This document shows, in pieces, positions 49,887-60,980 of a stretch of DNA of 64,000 nucleotides. The notes below the pieces were generated by a model. That model saw only the letters and a list, made by a program, of their open reading frames with translations. It had not been told where the DNA came from and searched no databases. This stretch comes from an uncultured beta proteobacterium. GTDB taxonomy: Bacteria > Pseudomonadota > Gammaproteobacteria > Burkholderiales > Burkholderiaceae_C. The number at the start of each line of letters is the position of its first letter. Position 1 is the stretch's first letter. Location of the stretch: the NCBI GenBank assembly GCA_903822205.1, contig CAIJOK010000122.1, forward strand, positions 1-64,000, in the 5' to 3' direction. Made by a program: the position numbers and the translations under genes.

Positions 49887-52800
49887 ATGAATTCTCCACC
49901 AGCGTCCCACATTGACCTTACCCACTGCGAAACAGAGCCTATTTGTTATCCGGGTGCCATTCAGCCGCATGGTGTGCTGCTGGGGCTGAGCGTCACACAA
50001 CGCGTGATCTTGGCCGCCAGCCAATCTTGTCAAGCCTGGCTGGGGCTGTCGGCCCAGACGCTGTTGGGGCAAGCGTTGGGTCAGGTGTTTGGGTCTGGTT
50101 TTGAGGCATCCTTGCAGGCACATGCCCCTGATGGGCGGGCCTCTCTTGTGCCCCTATCGTTCAACGGTCGATCATTTGTAGCCAGATGCTGCACCAGCAG
50201 CACGGGCCAGATAGTGCTGGACATCGAGTCTGATGTCTCACACCTTGCTCTGTCTTCCCTTGACATGAGCTATCTCCACCGTGGTGCTCTGGCGGACTGG
50301 CGTGAACTGGACACCGTGGCCCAAGTGACGCAAGCCGCCGCACACTGGCTTCGCGGGATCACCGGCTTTGACCAGGTGATGATTTACCGATTTGATGCCG
50401 ACTGGAACGGCGAGGTGATCGCTGAGTCTGTCGCCAGTCACGTCCAGCCCTATTTGGGCCTGAATTTTCCGGCCGGTGACATTCCGGCTCAGGCGCGTGA
50501 ACTGTTTCGGCTGTGCCGGATACGTTTGATCCCGGACGTAAGCTATGCTCCGTCGCCCCTTCTGGCCGTGTCAGACCCCCATGCCATCGACATTGGACGC
50601 TCTAGTCTGCGCAGCGTATCTCCCATCCATCTGGAGTATTTGCGTTACATGGGGGCTAGGGCCACGATGGTCGGTGCTCTGGTGGTGGAGGGCCGACTGT
50701 GGGGCTTGGTGTCGTGCCAGCAAAAAAATGCGCCCAAGTTTTTGTCGCCCGCAGAGCGCGACGTTCTGGCCTGGGTGTGTGATGACCTGTCTGCCTTGAT
50801 CCAGGCCAAATGGACACGCGAACGTCGCAGCCGTGAACGCAGTCTGACCGCACGCCGACGCACCTTGGTTGCCGAAATTCGCCGGATGGACTTCAGGCAG
50901 CTTATGCAGGCCCAGAACAATGCCGATCTGCTGGGTGTTGTGGGGGCCGATGGCTTTGCTCTGGTGAAGGGCGACTCCATTTTGACCACCGGACACACCC
51001 CAGAACTGGCCCGGATCCGCGATCTTGACCGGTGCTTTCTGGCGCGAGGTAGCACAGTGCCCTTGCTGGCCAGTCACGCCTTGTGCCGTGATTTTGGGCT
51101 GGCCGACACTGGGGACGGTGTCGCAGGTGTCCTGTTTGTTTCGGTGTTGCGCAAACCCGTGGTCACCATGATTTGGTTCAGGCGCGAGCGTCAGGCTTTG
51201 GTCAGTTGGGGCGGTGACCCCCGCCACCCGCATCTGTGCGACGAAACTGGACGCATGTCACCCCGCAAGTCCTTTGATCAGTTCATGCAAAAAATACGGG
51301 GGCAGGCGCTGGCTTGGTCATCTGAAGAGGTCGACTCGGCCCACGATCTGAGCACGCTGATCGAGATCAACGCTCTGCGTGAGAGCGAATCCCACCTGAG
51401 AGAAGCCCAACAAATTGCCTCTTTGGGCAGTTGGGAATGGGAAATGGCCACTGGTTTACACCTCTGGTCAGACCAGCAATACCGCATTTTTGGCCTGGAT
51501 CCACAAACAACCAGCCCCAGCGCGGACCTGTTCTTTCAGGTGGTGCATCCTGATGACCATGAACGGGTTAAGGCAGCCGTAACCGCCACCGTGGACAGGC
51601 ACGTGCCATACAACCTAGAGTGCCGCATTGTGCGTCCTGAGGGTGAGACTCGACACGTTCACATCAGTGGCCATCTTGAACATGACCCAGCCGGCCACCC
51701 GCAGCGCATGGTGGGAACACTGCAAGACATCACTGAGCGCATTCAAACCCGAACGCGCCTGGAGAACTTGCTGGCGGAGCAAAAAGCACTGCTGGACAAC
51801 AGTCTGATCGGCATTGCTCAGGTGTGTCGTCGCCAAATTGTCTGGGCCAACCCCGCCTTTGAGAGCATGCTGGGCTACGCCACTGGAGAACTGACGGGGC
51901 AATCTACCTTCTCGGTTTACAACAGCGAGGATACTTGGCTTGCCCTGGGTGCTGCGGCCCATCCTGTGCTGTTTGCAGGCAAGGTCTATCGCACCGAGAT
52001 CGAATTTATGCGCAAAGACCGAAAGACCATCTGGGTTGATTTAAGCGGCGTGATGATCGACATGGCAAGCAAGCGATCTTTGTGGTGCTATGTCGAAATC
52101 ACCGAACAAAAACGCGCTTTTGACCTGCTACGCGAGAGCGAAAGCCGTTTTCGAGCCATGGCAGACAGTGCGCCGGTCATGATCTGGATGGCAGGCACCG
52201 ACAAGCTTTGTCACTGGTTCAACCAAGGCTGGTTAAGTTTTACAGGTCGCAGCATAGCGCAAGAGAGCGGCAACGGTTGGGCGGAAGGTATTCATGCCAG
52301 CGATAGCCAACTCTGCCTGGACACTTACACGTCAGCCTTTGATGCACGCCAGGACTTTGTGGTCGAATACCGTTTGCGCCGTTTTGACGGGCAATACCGA
52401 TGGCTGCTTGACCACGGTGTGCCAAGGTTTGACGCGAACGGCCAATTTTCAGGCTATATCGGCTCTTGCCTGGACATCACCGATACCAAGCAAATTGCGG
52501 TGGATCTTCAGGCCAGCCAGCATCGCCTGTTGCTGGCCCAGGAGGGTGCCCATGTGGGTATCTGGGAGTGGAACTTGAGCACCGGCGAACCGTATTGGTC
52601 ACCCGAGTGTGAACGTCTCTATGGTCTGTCACCAGGGACGCTCAAGAGCATCAATGACTGGCAATCGCGGGTACACCCGGATGACCTTGCCTTGATCGAT
52701 GCCCAATGGGATGGCAACATCAACCTGGGCAACCCCTTTGAAGTGGAGTACCGCGTCTTGCTGGACTCTGGAGAAACTCGCTGGATTTTGAGCCAAGGCC

Positions 52801-54335
52801 GCGCCCAGTACGATGCTTCAGGCCATCCCATTCAACTGTCCGGCATTAACCTGGACGTGACGGCACGCCGCAACGCCGAGGCCGAACTGATACGGGCCAA
52901 AGACGATGCCTTGGCCGCCAATGTGGCCAAGAGCCGTTTCTTGGCCACCATGTCGCACGAAATTCGCACCCCGATGAACGGCATTTTGGGGATGACGCAG
53001 CTTTTGTTAATGCCCGATTTAACAGATAGCGAGCGGCGCGAGTACGCCCGCACCATTTTGTCATCAGGCCAAACGCTGCTGACCTTGCTCAACGACATTC
53101 TGGACCTGTCCAAGATCGAGGCCGGCAAAATGCAATTGGAACGCATTGTGTTTGATGCCGACGCACTCCTGCGCGAAACCCGCGCTTTGTTCTCGGGGGC
53201 GGCCCACACCAAGAGTCTGCAACTGTTGCACCGGTGGCGTGGAACGACGGGCAGTCGTTATTTGGCCGATGCCCACCGGCTGCGCCAGATGCTGTCTAAC
53301 CTGGTAGGCAACGCCATCAAGTTCACGCAGCAAGGCTCCATCCGCATTGAAGGGGTAGAGCTTTTGCGAGACAGCCAATCTGTCATGCTTGAGTTTTCGG
53401 TCACCGACACCGGCATTGGCGTACCGTCGGACAAACTTGCTTTGCTTTTCAAACCTTTTTCGCAAACTGACAGCTCAACGACACGAGAATTTGGCGGCAC
53501 AGGGCTGGGCCTGTCTATCGTCAGCCAACTGGCCAAAATGATGGGGGGTGAAGTGGGCATCGACAGTACACCGGGTCAAGGTTCACGGTTTTGGTTTCGG
53601 ATGCGGGCCGAGTGTCAGGCACCTGAAGAGGACAGCCGCAGTCATGAACGCCCAGATCGCGGTCACGCGGTGGCCGCGGACACCCCACCCACAGGGCGTG
53701 TGCTGGTGGTCGAAGACAACGTCGTCAATTGCATGGTCATTGAGTCCCTGTTGAATAAAATCGGCGTAACCCTGACACTTGCCTATGATGGCCAGCAGGC
53801 CCTGGATGCCATTACCCAGGGTGACCAGCCCGATTTGATCCTGATGGATTTGCATATGCCGGTCATGGATGGCTACACCGCAACCGAGCGGATCAGACAA
53901 TGGGAGTTCACCCAAAACCGGCCACACTTGCCCATCGTTGCCCTGACGGCAGATGCCTTTTTGGAAGACCGACAACGCTGTAAAGCAGCGGGCATGGATG
54001 ATTTTTTGACCAAGCCCATCGGGTTTTCTGACCTTAAACTGACACTGTCCAAATGGTTACCGGTGATGCGTGAATCTGCCGTAAGTGCTTTACCGTCAGA
54101 CGCTGCCATTCGACCTTTGGACCACGTTCTATTTGGCACGATGGTGGATGAGATCAAACCCCTATTGGCACAAAACATGTTTGATGCCATTGCACGATTC
54201 AAAGAACTACAGGCCTTGACAGCCGGAACCGAAGTGGCGACAGAGATGAATGAGATCGATCTGATCTTGTCGGGCTTCCGTTTCGACGTGGCCTTGCAGC
54301 GTTTGAATCATCTGGCTGAGCTCTGCCGCCCTTAA
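49887..54335 (+). CDS. bphP: Bacteriophytochrome hybrid histidine kinase with four PAS domains
   Basis: Red/far-red photoreceptor kinase of 1482 residues. Chromophore module: PAS with C14 (THCETEP, the biliverdin-attachment position), GAF with FPAGDIP (D198; the usual form is PASDIP) and H248 (SPIHLEYLRYMGARA), and PHY with the MSPRKSF tongue motif near 460. Then four PAS domains (about 505-970), HisKA with H1024, HATPase, a receiver with D1321 ([13 protein letters not shown]) and a helical tail without an HPt histidine. ATG 49887 gives a normal phytochrome start; no ribosome-binding site is clear. No heme oxygenase gene is next to it. The REC-PAS-GGDEF gene follows after seven bases. Confidence 0.95.
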   Translation: MNSPPASHIDLTHCETEPICYPGAIQPHGVLLGLSVTQRVILAASQSCQAWLGLSAQTLLGQALGQVFGSGFEASLQAHAPDGRASLVPLSFNGRSFVARCCTSSTGQIVLDIESDVSHLALSSLDMSYLHRGALADWRELDTVAQVTQAAAHWLRGITGFDQVMIYRFDADWNGEVIAESVASHVQPYLGLNFPAGDIPAQARELFRLCRIRLIPDVSYAPSPLLAVSDPHAIDIGRSSLRSVSPIHLEYLRYMGARATMVGALVVEGRLWGLVSCQQKNAPKFLSPAERDVLAWVCDDLSALIQAKWTRERRSRERSLTARRRTLVAEIRRMDFRQLMQAQNNADLLGVVGADGFALVKGDSILTTGHTPELARIRDLDRCFLARGSTVPLLASHALCRDFGLADTGDGVAGVLFVSVLRKPVVTMIWFRRERQALVSWGGDPRHPHLCDETGRMSPRKSFDQFMQKIRGQALAWSSEEVDSAHDLSTLIEINALRESESHLREAQQIASLGSWEWEMATGLHLWSDQQYRIFGLDPQTTSPSADLFFQVVHPDDHERVKAAVTATVDRHVPYNLECRIVRPEGETRHVHISGHLEHDPAGHPQRMVGTLQDITERIQTRTRLENLLAEQKALLDNSLIGIAQVCRRQIVWANPAFESMLGYATGELTGQSTFSVYNSEDTWLALGAAAHPVLFAGKVYRTEIEFMRKDRKTIWVDLSGVMIDMASKRSLWCYVEITEQKRAFDLLRESESRFRAMADSAPVMIWMAGTDKLCHWFNQGWLSFTGRSIAQESGNGWAEGIHASDSQLCLDTYTSAFDARQDFVVEYRLRRFDGQYRWLLDHGVPRFDANGQFSGYIGSCLDITDTKQIAVDLQASQHRLLLAQEGAHVGIWEWNLSTGEPYWSPECERLYGLSPGTLKSINDWQSRVHPDDLALIDAQWDGNINLGNPFEVEYRVLLDSGETRWILSQGRAQYDASGHPIQLSGINLDVTARRNAEAELIRAKDDALAANVAKSRFLATMSHEIRTPMNGILGMTQLLLMPDLTDSERREYARTILSSGQTLLTLLNDILDLSKIEAGKMQLERIVFDADALLRETRALFSGAAHTKSLQLLHRWRGTTGSRYLADAHRLRQMLSNLVGNAIKFTQQGSIRIEGVELLRDSQSVMLEFSVTDTGIGVPSDKLALLFKPFSQTDSSTTREFGGTGLGLSIVSQLAKMMGGEVGIDSTPGQGSRFWFRMRAECQAPEEDSRSHERPDRGHAVAADTPPTGRVLVVEDNVVNCMVIESLLNKIGVTLTLAYDGQQALDAITQGDQPDLILMDLHMPVMDGYTATERIRQWEFTQNRPHLPIVALTADAFLEDRQRCKAAGMDDFLTKPIGFSDLKLTLSKWLPVMRESAVSALPSDAAIRPLDHVLFGTMVDEIKPLLAQNMFDAIARFKELQALTAGTEVATEMNEIDLILSGFRFDVALQRLNHLAELCRP

Positions 54336-54342
54336 ATTTGTC

Positions 54343-55746
54343 ATGACGAACCCTACGAACCACACCAAACCCAAAATTCTGGCCATCGATGACGTTCCGG
54401 CCAATCTGCTCACACTGGGTGCCGCCCTGGCTGGAGAGTTTGCCCTGCAAATTGCCAGCTCAGGGGCCATGGGACTGGCACTGGCCGAAAAGTCACCCCC
54501 CAGCCTGATTTTGCTGGATGTCATGATGCCTGAAATGGATGGCTTTGAGACCTGCCGCCGGCTGAGGGCTTTGCCTACCCTGACCAACATCCCCATTGTG
54601 TTTGTGACGGCCATGCACGACCTGGACTCTGAAATGACGGGATTGGCACTGGGGGCTGCTGACTACATCACCAAACCTATTGATGTGGGTGTGGCCCGTC
54701 AGCGCATCCGCAATCTTCTGGATCGTGAACGCCTGCGTCAGCAGCTTGAATGCCAGCGCGACCAATTGGCTGCCGAAGTTTTGCGCAGGCAAAAGTCCGA
54801 GGACATGCTTCGCAAACTGTCAGTGGCCGTTGAGCAAAGTCCTGCCTTGGTGGTGATCACCGATGCCAACGCCTGCATTGAATATGTCAACCCACGCTTT
54901 ACTCTGGCAACGGGCTACCAGGCAGAAGATGTTGTTGGAAAAAACCCCCGATTTTTGCAATCAGGCCAGGTTACCCCCGAGACCTATCAGGCGATGTGGG
55001 AGCAATTGACGCACGACCAAATGTGGCATGGCGAGCTGATCAACTGTCGCAAAAATGGTGAAATTTATTGGGAGGACACCCAGATTGCCCCCATCAAGAG
55101 CCAGGATGGCATCGTGACCCACTATGTTGCCATCAAGACTGAAATTACCGAGCGCAAACGTCTGGAAGAACAGGTTCGCGAACTGGCTTTTTTTGACCCT
55201 CTCACCCATCTGGCCAACCGCAGGCTTTTAGATGATCGCCTGGGCCTGGCCATGGCGGCCGGTAAACGCAGCACCTGTTACTCAGCCGCCATGGTGCTTG
55301 ATCTGGACAACTTCAAACCCCTCAACGACCGGTACGGTCACCTCGTAGGCGACCTGCTGCTCGTAGAGGCCGCCCGTCGGTTGTTGGCTTGTGTTCGCCA
55401 GATCGACACGGTGGCACGCTTTGGTGGCGACGAGTTTGTCGTGATTGTGGGCGAACTGGATACTGACCTCACACTGTCCACCGAACAGGCCAAGGGGGTT
55501 GCCGAGAAAATTCGCATGGCCCTTTCTGCGCCCTATCTGCTGCAGGTCACGCAGCCGAGTGGCTTGGCATCCTGCATTGAGCACCATTGCACCGCCAGCA
55601 TTGGCGTGATGGTTTTTTTGGGCGACGAAGCCAGTCAGACCGACATCCTGAAATGGGCCGACGGTGCCATGTACCAAGCCAAAGACGATGGGCGCAATGC
55701 GATCCGTTTGTTTGATCAGGAGGTTCATCATGGAGACCAACGCTAA
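54343..55746 (+). CDS. REC-PAS-GGDEF diguanylate cyclase response regulator
   Basis: A 467-residue regulator. Receiver with D59 ([16 protein letters not shown]) and K in KPIDV, a PAS domain (about 155-275), and a complete GGDEF domain (GGDEF at 361-365) with the I-site RQID nine residues ahead. It should make cyclic-di-GMP on phosphorylation. ATG 54343 is seven bases after the phytochrome stop, without an own ribosome-binding site, suggesting coupling. Its REC and GGDEF domains are close paralogues of the C-terminal half of the next gene. Confidence 0.95.
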   Translation: MTNPTNHTKPKILAIDDVPANLLTLGAALAGEFALQIASSGAMGLALAEKSPPSLILLDVMMPEMDGFETCRRLRALPTLTNIPIVFVTAMHDLDSEMTGLALGAADYITKPIDVGVARQRIRNLLDRERLRQQLECQRDQLAAEVLRRQKSEDMLRKLSVAVEQSPALVVITDANACIEYVNPRFTLATGYQAEDVVGKNPRFLQSGQVTPETYQAMWEQLTHDQMWHGELINCRKNGEIYWEDTQIAPIKSQDGIVTHYVAIKTEITERKRLEEQVRELAFFDPLTHLANRRLLDDRLGLAMAAGKRSTCYSAAMVLDLDNFKPLNDRYGHLVGDLLLVEAARRLLACVRQIDTVARFGGDEFVVIVGELDTDLTLSTEQAKGVAEKIRMALSAPYLLQVTQPSGLASCIEHHCTASIGVMVFLGDEASQTDILKWADGAMYQAKDDGRNAIRLFDQEVHHGDQR

Positions 55747-58700
55747 ATCAAAATCACACAACCAATTTGTTCCTGGTTCACCGGTCGTCACCCTGGTGGC
55801 AGCAGCCTTGCTGTGTCTGATGCTGATCGTGGGCTACTTTTTGCGGGTTGGCTATCAACATGCCATTCGTGCCGTCGAGGTTGAGACGCGTAACCTAGCA
55901 AAGGTGATGGAATCCAGGTTGTCAAGTGAATTTTCACGTGTCGATGGGGTGCTGAGCTTTATCGCTCACGAGGTGCAATCGGCCCCCTTTGACAGTCGAT
56001 TGGCAGCCGTCTCTGAAGGGCAGTCACAGTACCTTGTTCGGATGGTGACCAGTTTTCCCAACGTAGCCGGATTGTTTGCTTTCGATGCCAGCGGCATGAT
56101 GCAAATCGCCTCTAACCCGGGGGTCAAACCCTACAGCATCGCTGACCGTCTTCATTTTCAGACGCTGCGTGACAACCCGCACATCAGCCTTGTCTTTTCA
56201 GAACCCCTCATGTCGCGATCAACGGGCCAATGGTCACTGATTCAAGCCCGATCGATCCGCGATGATGCAGGGCAATTCTTGGGTGTTGTCACCGCCGTTT
56301 TGCATATGGACACGTTTTCAGATTTGTTTCGCAGCGTGGAGGTGGGCGCTGGCGGTGCAATATTGCTGCGGCGCAGTGATAACTTTAAGCTGGTCACACG
56401 CTCTCCACGTTACAACGAAAAGGACTTTAACCAACCCCTTCCTGCTGGCAATCCCATCCGTGAGCGCCTGGAGTCCGGAGCCAAACAAGGCACCTTAGCG
56501 TTCACGGCAAGCACCGACGGTGTTCAGCGCATCGGCAGTTTTGTCAAGCTGGATGAGCGCTTTCCATTTTATGTGCAGGTTTCTTTTGCCAGAGATCACT
56601 ACTTGTTCGCATGGCGGCAACAAGCAATGTGGATGGGTTTATTGGTCATGATTTTGCTGCTGGCGTTTGGAGTGGCACTGGTACGCCTTGTCAAAGGTGA
56701 CCGGTTGGCAGCAATGGCGCAACAAAAAACTTTGCATGAGAGTGAAAAGAATAGCGCATTACTGCGCCACGCCAGCGATGGCATTGCCATCCTGGATGTT
56801 GACGGCCTCTTGGTTGAATGCAGCGACTCATTTTGTGCCATGCTGGGCTATGCACGTGACGAATTGATCGGGATGCACCTGGCCCAATGGTCTGAAGGCT
56901 ATGACACCGATGCGCTGATGCAGTCATTCAGACAGCGGCTTAAGGCATCGGCATACGTGCTGTTGGAGTCCCGTCACCGTCGCAAGGATGGCAGCCATTA
57001 CGATGTGGAGATCAGCAGTGTTCCTGTTGAAATTGGCGGCCAGATGTTTCTGTTCAATTCGTATCGCAACATTACCAAGCGCAAGCGAATCGGTGCAGAA
57101 CGTGACCGCCTACTCAAAATTATCGAGGAAGCCCCCGAATTCATTGCCCTGTCCGACATGCAGTCGCATCTTGTGTATCTCAATCTGGCGGGGGCCAATA
57201 TGTTGGGTTTGACAGAAGATGAAGATTGTTCCAGTCTAACCCTCAGCAACATACATCCCGAGTCGGCCGCCCGTCACATCATGCAAGCGGTTGTGCCCAC
57301 CGTATTGAAAGAGGGGTACTGGCAGGGTGAGACCACGTTGTTGCACCGTGACGGACACGAGATACCCGTCTCACAACTGTTATTGGTTCATCGCGATGAG
57401 TTTGACAAGCCCGCCTATGTGTCCACCATCATGCGCGATATTTCGCAGCAAAAGGCCTACGAAACCCAGCTTACCAACGCCAAAGAAGCTGCAGAAGCCG
57501 CCAATGTGGCCAAGAGCCGCTTTTTGGCCACCATGTCGCATGAGATTCGTACCCCGATGAACGGCATTTTGGGCATGGCCCAGCTTTTGCTGATGCCCAA
57601 CCTGGTTGAGCGTGAACGCCGCGAATATGCCCGCACCATTTTGTTGTCAGGGCAAACACTGCTGACTTTGCTCAATGACATTCTGGACTTGTCCAAAATA
57701 GAAGCCGGCAAGGTTCAGTTGGACAGCACGGTGTTTGAGCCTGAGTCTCTGATGCGCGAAACCCAGTCCCTGTTTTCAGGTGCCGCACAGACCAAAAATT
57801 TACAGATGCACTGCCAGTGGCAAGGCCCTTCTGAGCATTGCTATTTGGCCGATGCCCATCGACTGCACCAGATGCTTGCCAATCTGGTGGGCAACGCCAT
57901 CAAGTTTACCCAGCAGGGATGGGTACGCCTTGAGGGCACAGAGCTTGAACGCGACGGCGACACAGCCCTGCTTGAATTTACGGTCAGCGACACGGGTGTG
58001 GGCATACCGCCGGACAAAATTGATTTGCTGTTCAAGCCTTTTTCTCAGACCGATAGCTCGACCACGCGCATGTTTGGTGGCACGGGGCTGGGGCTGTCCA
58101 TCGTGAGCCAACTGGCCCGCATGATGGAAGGCGATGCAGGGGTTGAGAGCGTGGAAGGCCAAGGTTCTAAATTTTGGTTTCGTCTGCGTGCCAAATGTGT
58201 GGCTAACGAAGCTGCAAGCCGCAGTCAAGGACCCTCACAGTCCGGCGACGCAGCGTCTGAGACCCCCTTGGCGGGCATCAAGGTGCTGGTTGCTGAGGAC
58301 AACGATGTCAATCGCATGGTGATTGAGTCCCTGTTGAACAAGATCGGCGTGAGCCTGACACTCGCCCACGATGGCCAGCAAGCGCTAGATGCCTTGACGC
58401 TAGGGGAACGTCCTGATTTGATTTTGATGGACTTGCACATGCCAGTCATGGACGGCTATTTGGCCACCGAGCAGATCAGGCAATGGGAAAGCAGCCAACA
58501 ACTGCCTCGCTTGCCCATCATTGCCCTGACCGCCGATGCCTTTGAAGAAGATCGCCAGCATTGCCTGGCTGTGGGCATGGACGACTTTTTGACCAAGCCG
58601 ATAGCGCTGGATGCCCTTCAATCAGTCTTGGTCAAGTGGCAGCCTAGGAAGGACAGACGGGCCGCCGAGACCACGGTACCTGTAGCCGACTTTTTGCCAC

Positions 58701-60007
58701 TGGATCGATCTCTTTTTATAGCCCAGGCGCAGGCCCTCTTGCCGCTGCTGGCACACAACATCTTCGATGCACTGGCCCAATTCAAGGACTTGCAGGCGCT
58801 GACAGCCGGCACTGAGCTTGCGGCAGCCATGGACAGCATGAGTCCACTGGTGGAATCGTTTCAATTTGATGAAGTGCATGAACGTTTAAGCAAACTCGCA
58901 GAGGTCAGTCAGCCTGTGGTGCATCCACCCCACAACCCCGCCGTCGCTAGACCCAAAATTTTGGCGATCGACGATGTTCCAGCTAACCTGTCCATCCTGA
59001 GAGCCGCTTTGGCGGATGAGTTTGTGCTGCAAATTGCCAACTCGGGGGCCGCAGGCTTGGCTTTAGCCGCAGAGTCACCGCCTGACCTGATCTTGCTGGA
59101 CGTGATGATGCCCGAGATGGATGGCTTTGAGACCTTCCGTCGCCTGAAAGTTTTGCCTACATTGGCCCATATTCCTATCGTCTTTATCACGGCCATGCAC
59201 GATATGGAATCCGAAGTGACTGCGCTGGCACTGGGGGCTGCAGACTACATCACCAAGCCGATCGACGTATGCACTGCCCGCCTGCGCCTCAGCAATCTGC
59301 TGGAACGCGAACAACTTCGTCGTCAAATGGAACACCAACGTGACCAGTTGGCAACAGAAATCACCGAGCGCAAATTGCTTGAAGATGAAGTGCGGCAAAT
59401 GGCTTTTTATGACCCTCTGACCCATCTGGCCAACCGCAGATTATTGGATGACCGACTGGCTCAGTCCATGGCTGTCAGCCAACGCAGTGCGCGCTACTCA
59501 GCGCTGATGGTGCTTGATTTGGACAAATTCAAACTCTTGAACGACCGGTATGGTCACCTGGTGGGAGACGTGTTATTGATCGAGGCCGCACGGCGACTGT
59601 CGGCCTGTGTGCGCCAAGTTGACACCGTAGCGCGTTTTGGCGGCGATGAGTTTGTCGTGATTTTGAGCGAGCTAGACACCGATAAAACGGTATCCATTGC
59701 ACAGGCCACAGCGGTGGCCGAAAAAATTCGCGTTGCCCTGTCAGCACCCTACCTACTGGAAGTCTCTCAGCCATATGGTGCGGCTTCCACCGTAAAACAC
59801 CACTGCACCACCAGCATCGGTGTGGTTGTTTTTCTGGGCGACTTGACCAATCCAGTTGACATCCTGAAGAGGGCTGACGATGCGATGTACAGGGCCAAAG
59901 ACGACGGGCGTGATGTGATACGGTTGTTTGATAGGGATGCCAAAGAGAGGGTGGATGCTGAATTTCAGACAAAAATTGAAAATGTCCTAAATTTAGGAGT
60001 TCAATAA
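55730..60007 (+). CDS. Hybrid histidine kinase fused to a GGDEF response regulator
   Basis: A 1425-residue single-chain phosphorelay. Membrane helix (about 18-40), Cache-type periplasmic domain, second helix (about 300-320), two PAS domains, HisKA with H604, HATPase, receiver 1 with D901, a conserved helical tail (about 975-1060), receiver 2 with D1124 and GGDEF at 1304-1308 with I-site RQVD. ATG 55730 has a strong AGGAGG upstream and overlaps the previous gene by 17 bases. The sensor half resembles the kinase at 35.9-38.9 kb, the kinase half resembles the phytochrome, and the C-terminal part resembles the preceding regulator without its PAS domain. Confidence 0.95.
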   Translation: METNAKSKSHNQFVPGSPVVTLVAAALLCLMLIVGYFLRVGYQHAIRAVEVETRNLAKVMESRLSSEFSRVDGVLSFIAHEVQSAPFDSRLAAVSEGQSQYLVRMVTSFPNVAGLFAFDASGMMQIASNPGVKPYSIADRLHFQTLRDNPHISLVFSEPLMSRSTGQWSLIQARSIRDDAGQFLGVVTAVLHMDTFSDLFRSVEVGAGGAILLRRSDNFKLVTRSPRYNEKDFNQPLPAGNPIRERLESGAKQGTLAFTASTDGVQRIGSFVKLDERFPFYVQVSFARDHYLFAWRQQAMWMGLLVMILLLAFGVALVRLVKGDRLAAMAQQKTLHESEKNSALLRHASDGIAILDVDGLLVECSDSFCAMLGYARDELIGMHLAQWSEGYDTDALMQSFRQRLKASAYVLLESRHRRKDGSHYDVEISSVPVEIGGQMFLFNSYRNITKRKRIGAERDRLLKIIEEAPEFIALSDMQSHLVYLNLAGANMLGLTEDEDCSSLTLSNIHPESAARHIMQAVVPTVLKEGYWQGETTLLHRDGHEIPVSQLLLVHRDEFDKPAYVSTIMRDISQQKAYETQLTNAKEAAEAANVAKSRFLATMSHEIRTPMNGILGMAQLLLMPNLVERERREYARTILLSGQTLLTLLNDILDLSKIEAGKVQLDSTVFEPESLMRETQSLFSGAAQTKNLQMHCQWQGPSEHCYLADAHRLHQMLANLVGNAIKFTQQGWVRLEGTELERDGDTALLEFTVSDTGVGIPPDKIDLLFKPFSQTDSSTTRMFGGTGLGLSIVSQLARMMEGDAGVESVEGQGSKFWFRLRAKCVANEAASRSQGPSQSGDAASETPLAGIKVLVAEDNDVNRMVIESLLNKIGVSLTLAHDGQQALDALTLGERPDLILMDLHMPVMDGYLATEQIRQWESSQQLPRLPIIALTADAFEEDRQHCLAVGMDDFLTKPIALDALQSVLVKWQPRKDRRAAETTVPVADFLPLDRSLFIAQAQALLPLLAHNIFDALAQFKDLQALTAGTELAAAMDSMSPLVESFQFDEVHERLSKLAEVSQPVVHPPHNPAVARPKILAIDDVPANLSILRAALADEFVLQIANSGAAGLALAAESPPDLILLDVMMPEMDGFETFRRLKVLPTLAHIPIVFITAMHDMESEVTALALGAADYITKPIDVCTARLRLSNLLEREQLRRQMEHQRDQLATEITERKLLEDEVRQMAFYDPLTHLANRRLLDDRLAQSMAVSQRSARYSALMVLDLDKFKLLNDRYGHLVGDVLLIEAARRLSACVRQVDTVARFGGDEFVVILSELDTDKTVSIAQATAVAEKIRVALSAPYLLEVSQPYGAASTVKHHCTTSIGVVVFLGDLTNPVDILKRADDAMYRAKDDGRDVIRLFDRDAKERVDAEFQTKIENVLNLGVQ

Positions 60008-60138
60008 AGTGAGAGAGGCAATAAAGCGAAAAGTGTACACGCTGAGTTTAAAGCCAGGGTTGGCTTGGAGGCTTGGGGATGGTGACAAGATCATCGTATT
60101 TCTGATATTTTGCGACTTAATTCGCGGATTCAGGATTT

Positions 60139-60906
60139 CTAGAACTTAGTTATTACTTGAAATTCTCTGATTTTACTGAGAAACTTATTAGTAGAACTTT
60201 CCAGATCACTATCATGCTGAGCAGGATACAGCGTCAGACTCATATCATCCCTCAATGCTGCCGCTGTCAATGAAAACTGACTATTGGAGCAAATCAAAAT
60301 ATCACTTAGGCGCATAAGTCCATGAACCATATGCGGATTACCCCCGATAGCCGCTATCGAATTTACATCTAATTTATTCAATTGTTCAATCATTACGTTA
60401 GACAAAGGCGAATCAGAAACAACCAATAAGTTATCTACAAATTTACATATTTTCGCAATCATTCTTATAAATGAATAATCGCTCACTATAAATGAAGCCA
60501 CATTCACGTAATCGCCACGTCGGATATGCATGCATGCAAACGATTTATCTCCAAACATCTGCTTTTTGTAATCAAATACATCATTTCCTATTGCAAATTT
60601 ATTTGCAATATTTGGCTGAATAAGGCCATCCATTCCAAGATTAAGTTTTTCAGGGCCATCCCATACAACATCAACGTACTCACCTGAAGGTTGAAGAAAA
60701 TCCCACATTTCAATCCCGTAACAACCTAATTCCCATTTCCAGTGGGACATATCATTTTTTATGCCAGGGGTTGCCAAATGAAATGGAGTTTGAAAATAAC
60801 CGAAATAAGCGCCAATCGGTTCAGTATGATTGCTTAATAAATTATGGTATGCAGCCGCACTTATAATTTGCGCACCTAATCCACCGGTAAAAGAAATTAT
60901 TTTCAT
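60139..60906 (-). CDS. Glycosyltransferase family 11-like (alpha-1,2-fucosyltransferase type)
   Basis: A 255-residue protein starting MKIISFTGGLGAQIISAAAY, a donor-binding start as in GT11. It has the key HIRRGDY motif in the middle and DILICSNSQFSLTAAAL near the end (the usual S-x-FS-WW/A motif II). It would add fucose or a similar sugar to a surface glycan. The gene is clearly more AT-rich than the kinase genes before it, suggesting transfer together with the secretion genes. ATG 60906 is chosen; an in-frame TTG lies upstream. Confidence 0.75.
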   Translation of the reverse strand: MKIISFTGGLGAQIISAAAYHNLLSNHTEPIGAYFGYFQTPFHLATPGIKNDMSHWKWELGCYGIEMWDFLQPSGEYVDVVWDGPEKLNLGMDGLIQPNIANKFAIGNDVFDYKKQMFGDKSFACMHIRRGDYVNVASFIVSDYSFIRMIAKICKFVDNLLVVSDSPLSNVMIEQLNKLDVNSIAAIGGNPHMVHGLMRLSDILICSNSQFSLTAAALRDDMSLTLYPAQHDSDLESSTNKFLSKIREFQVITKF

Positions 60907-60980
60907 GATTTCGTTCAAGTTATTGAATTTACATTACAGACAATCAGTTATTTCATATTTTATTTTTCATCAATGACTCA

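Noticed and set aside
50571..51233. 220-codon frame opposite the phytochrome GAF/PHY region
   Set aside because: Antisense shadow of a strongly conserved domain, with no own signals.
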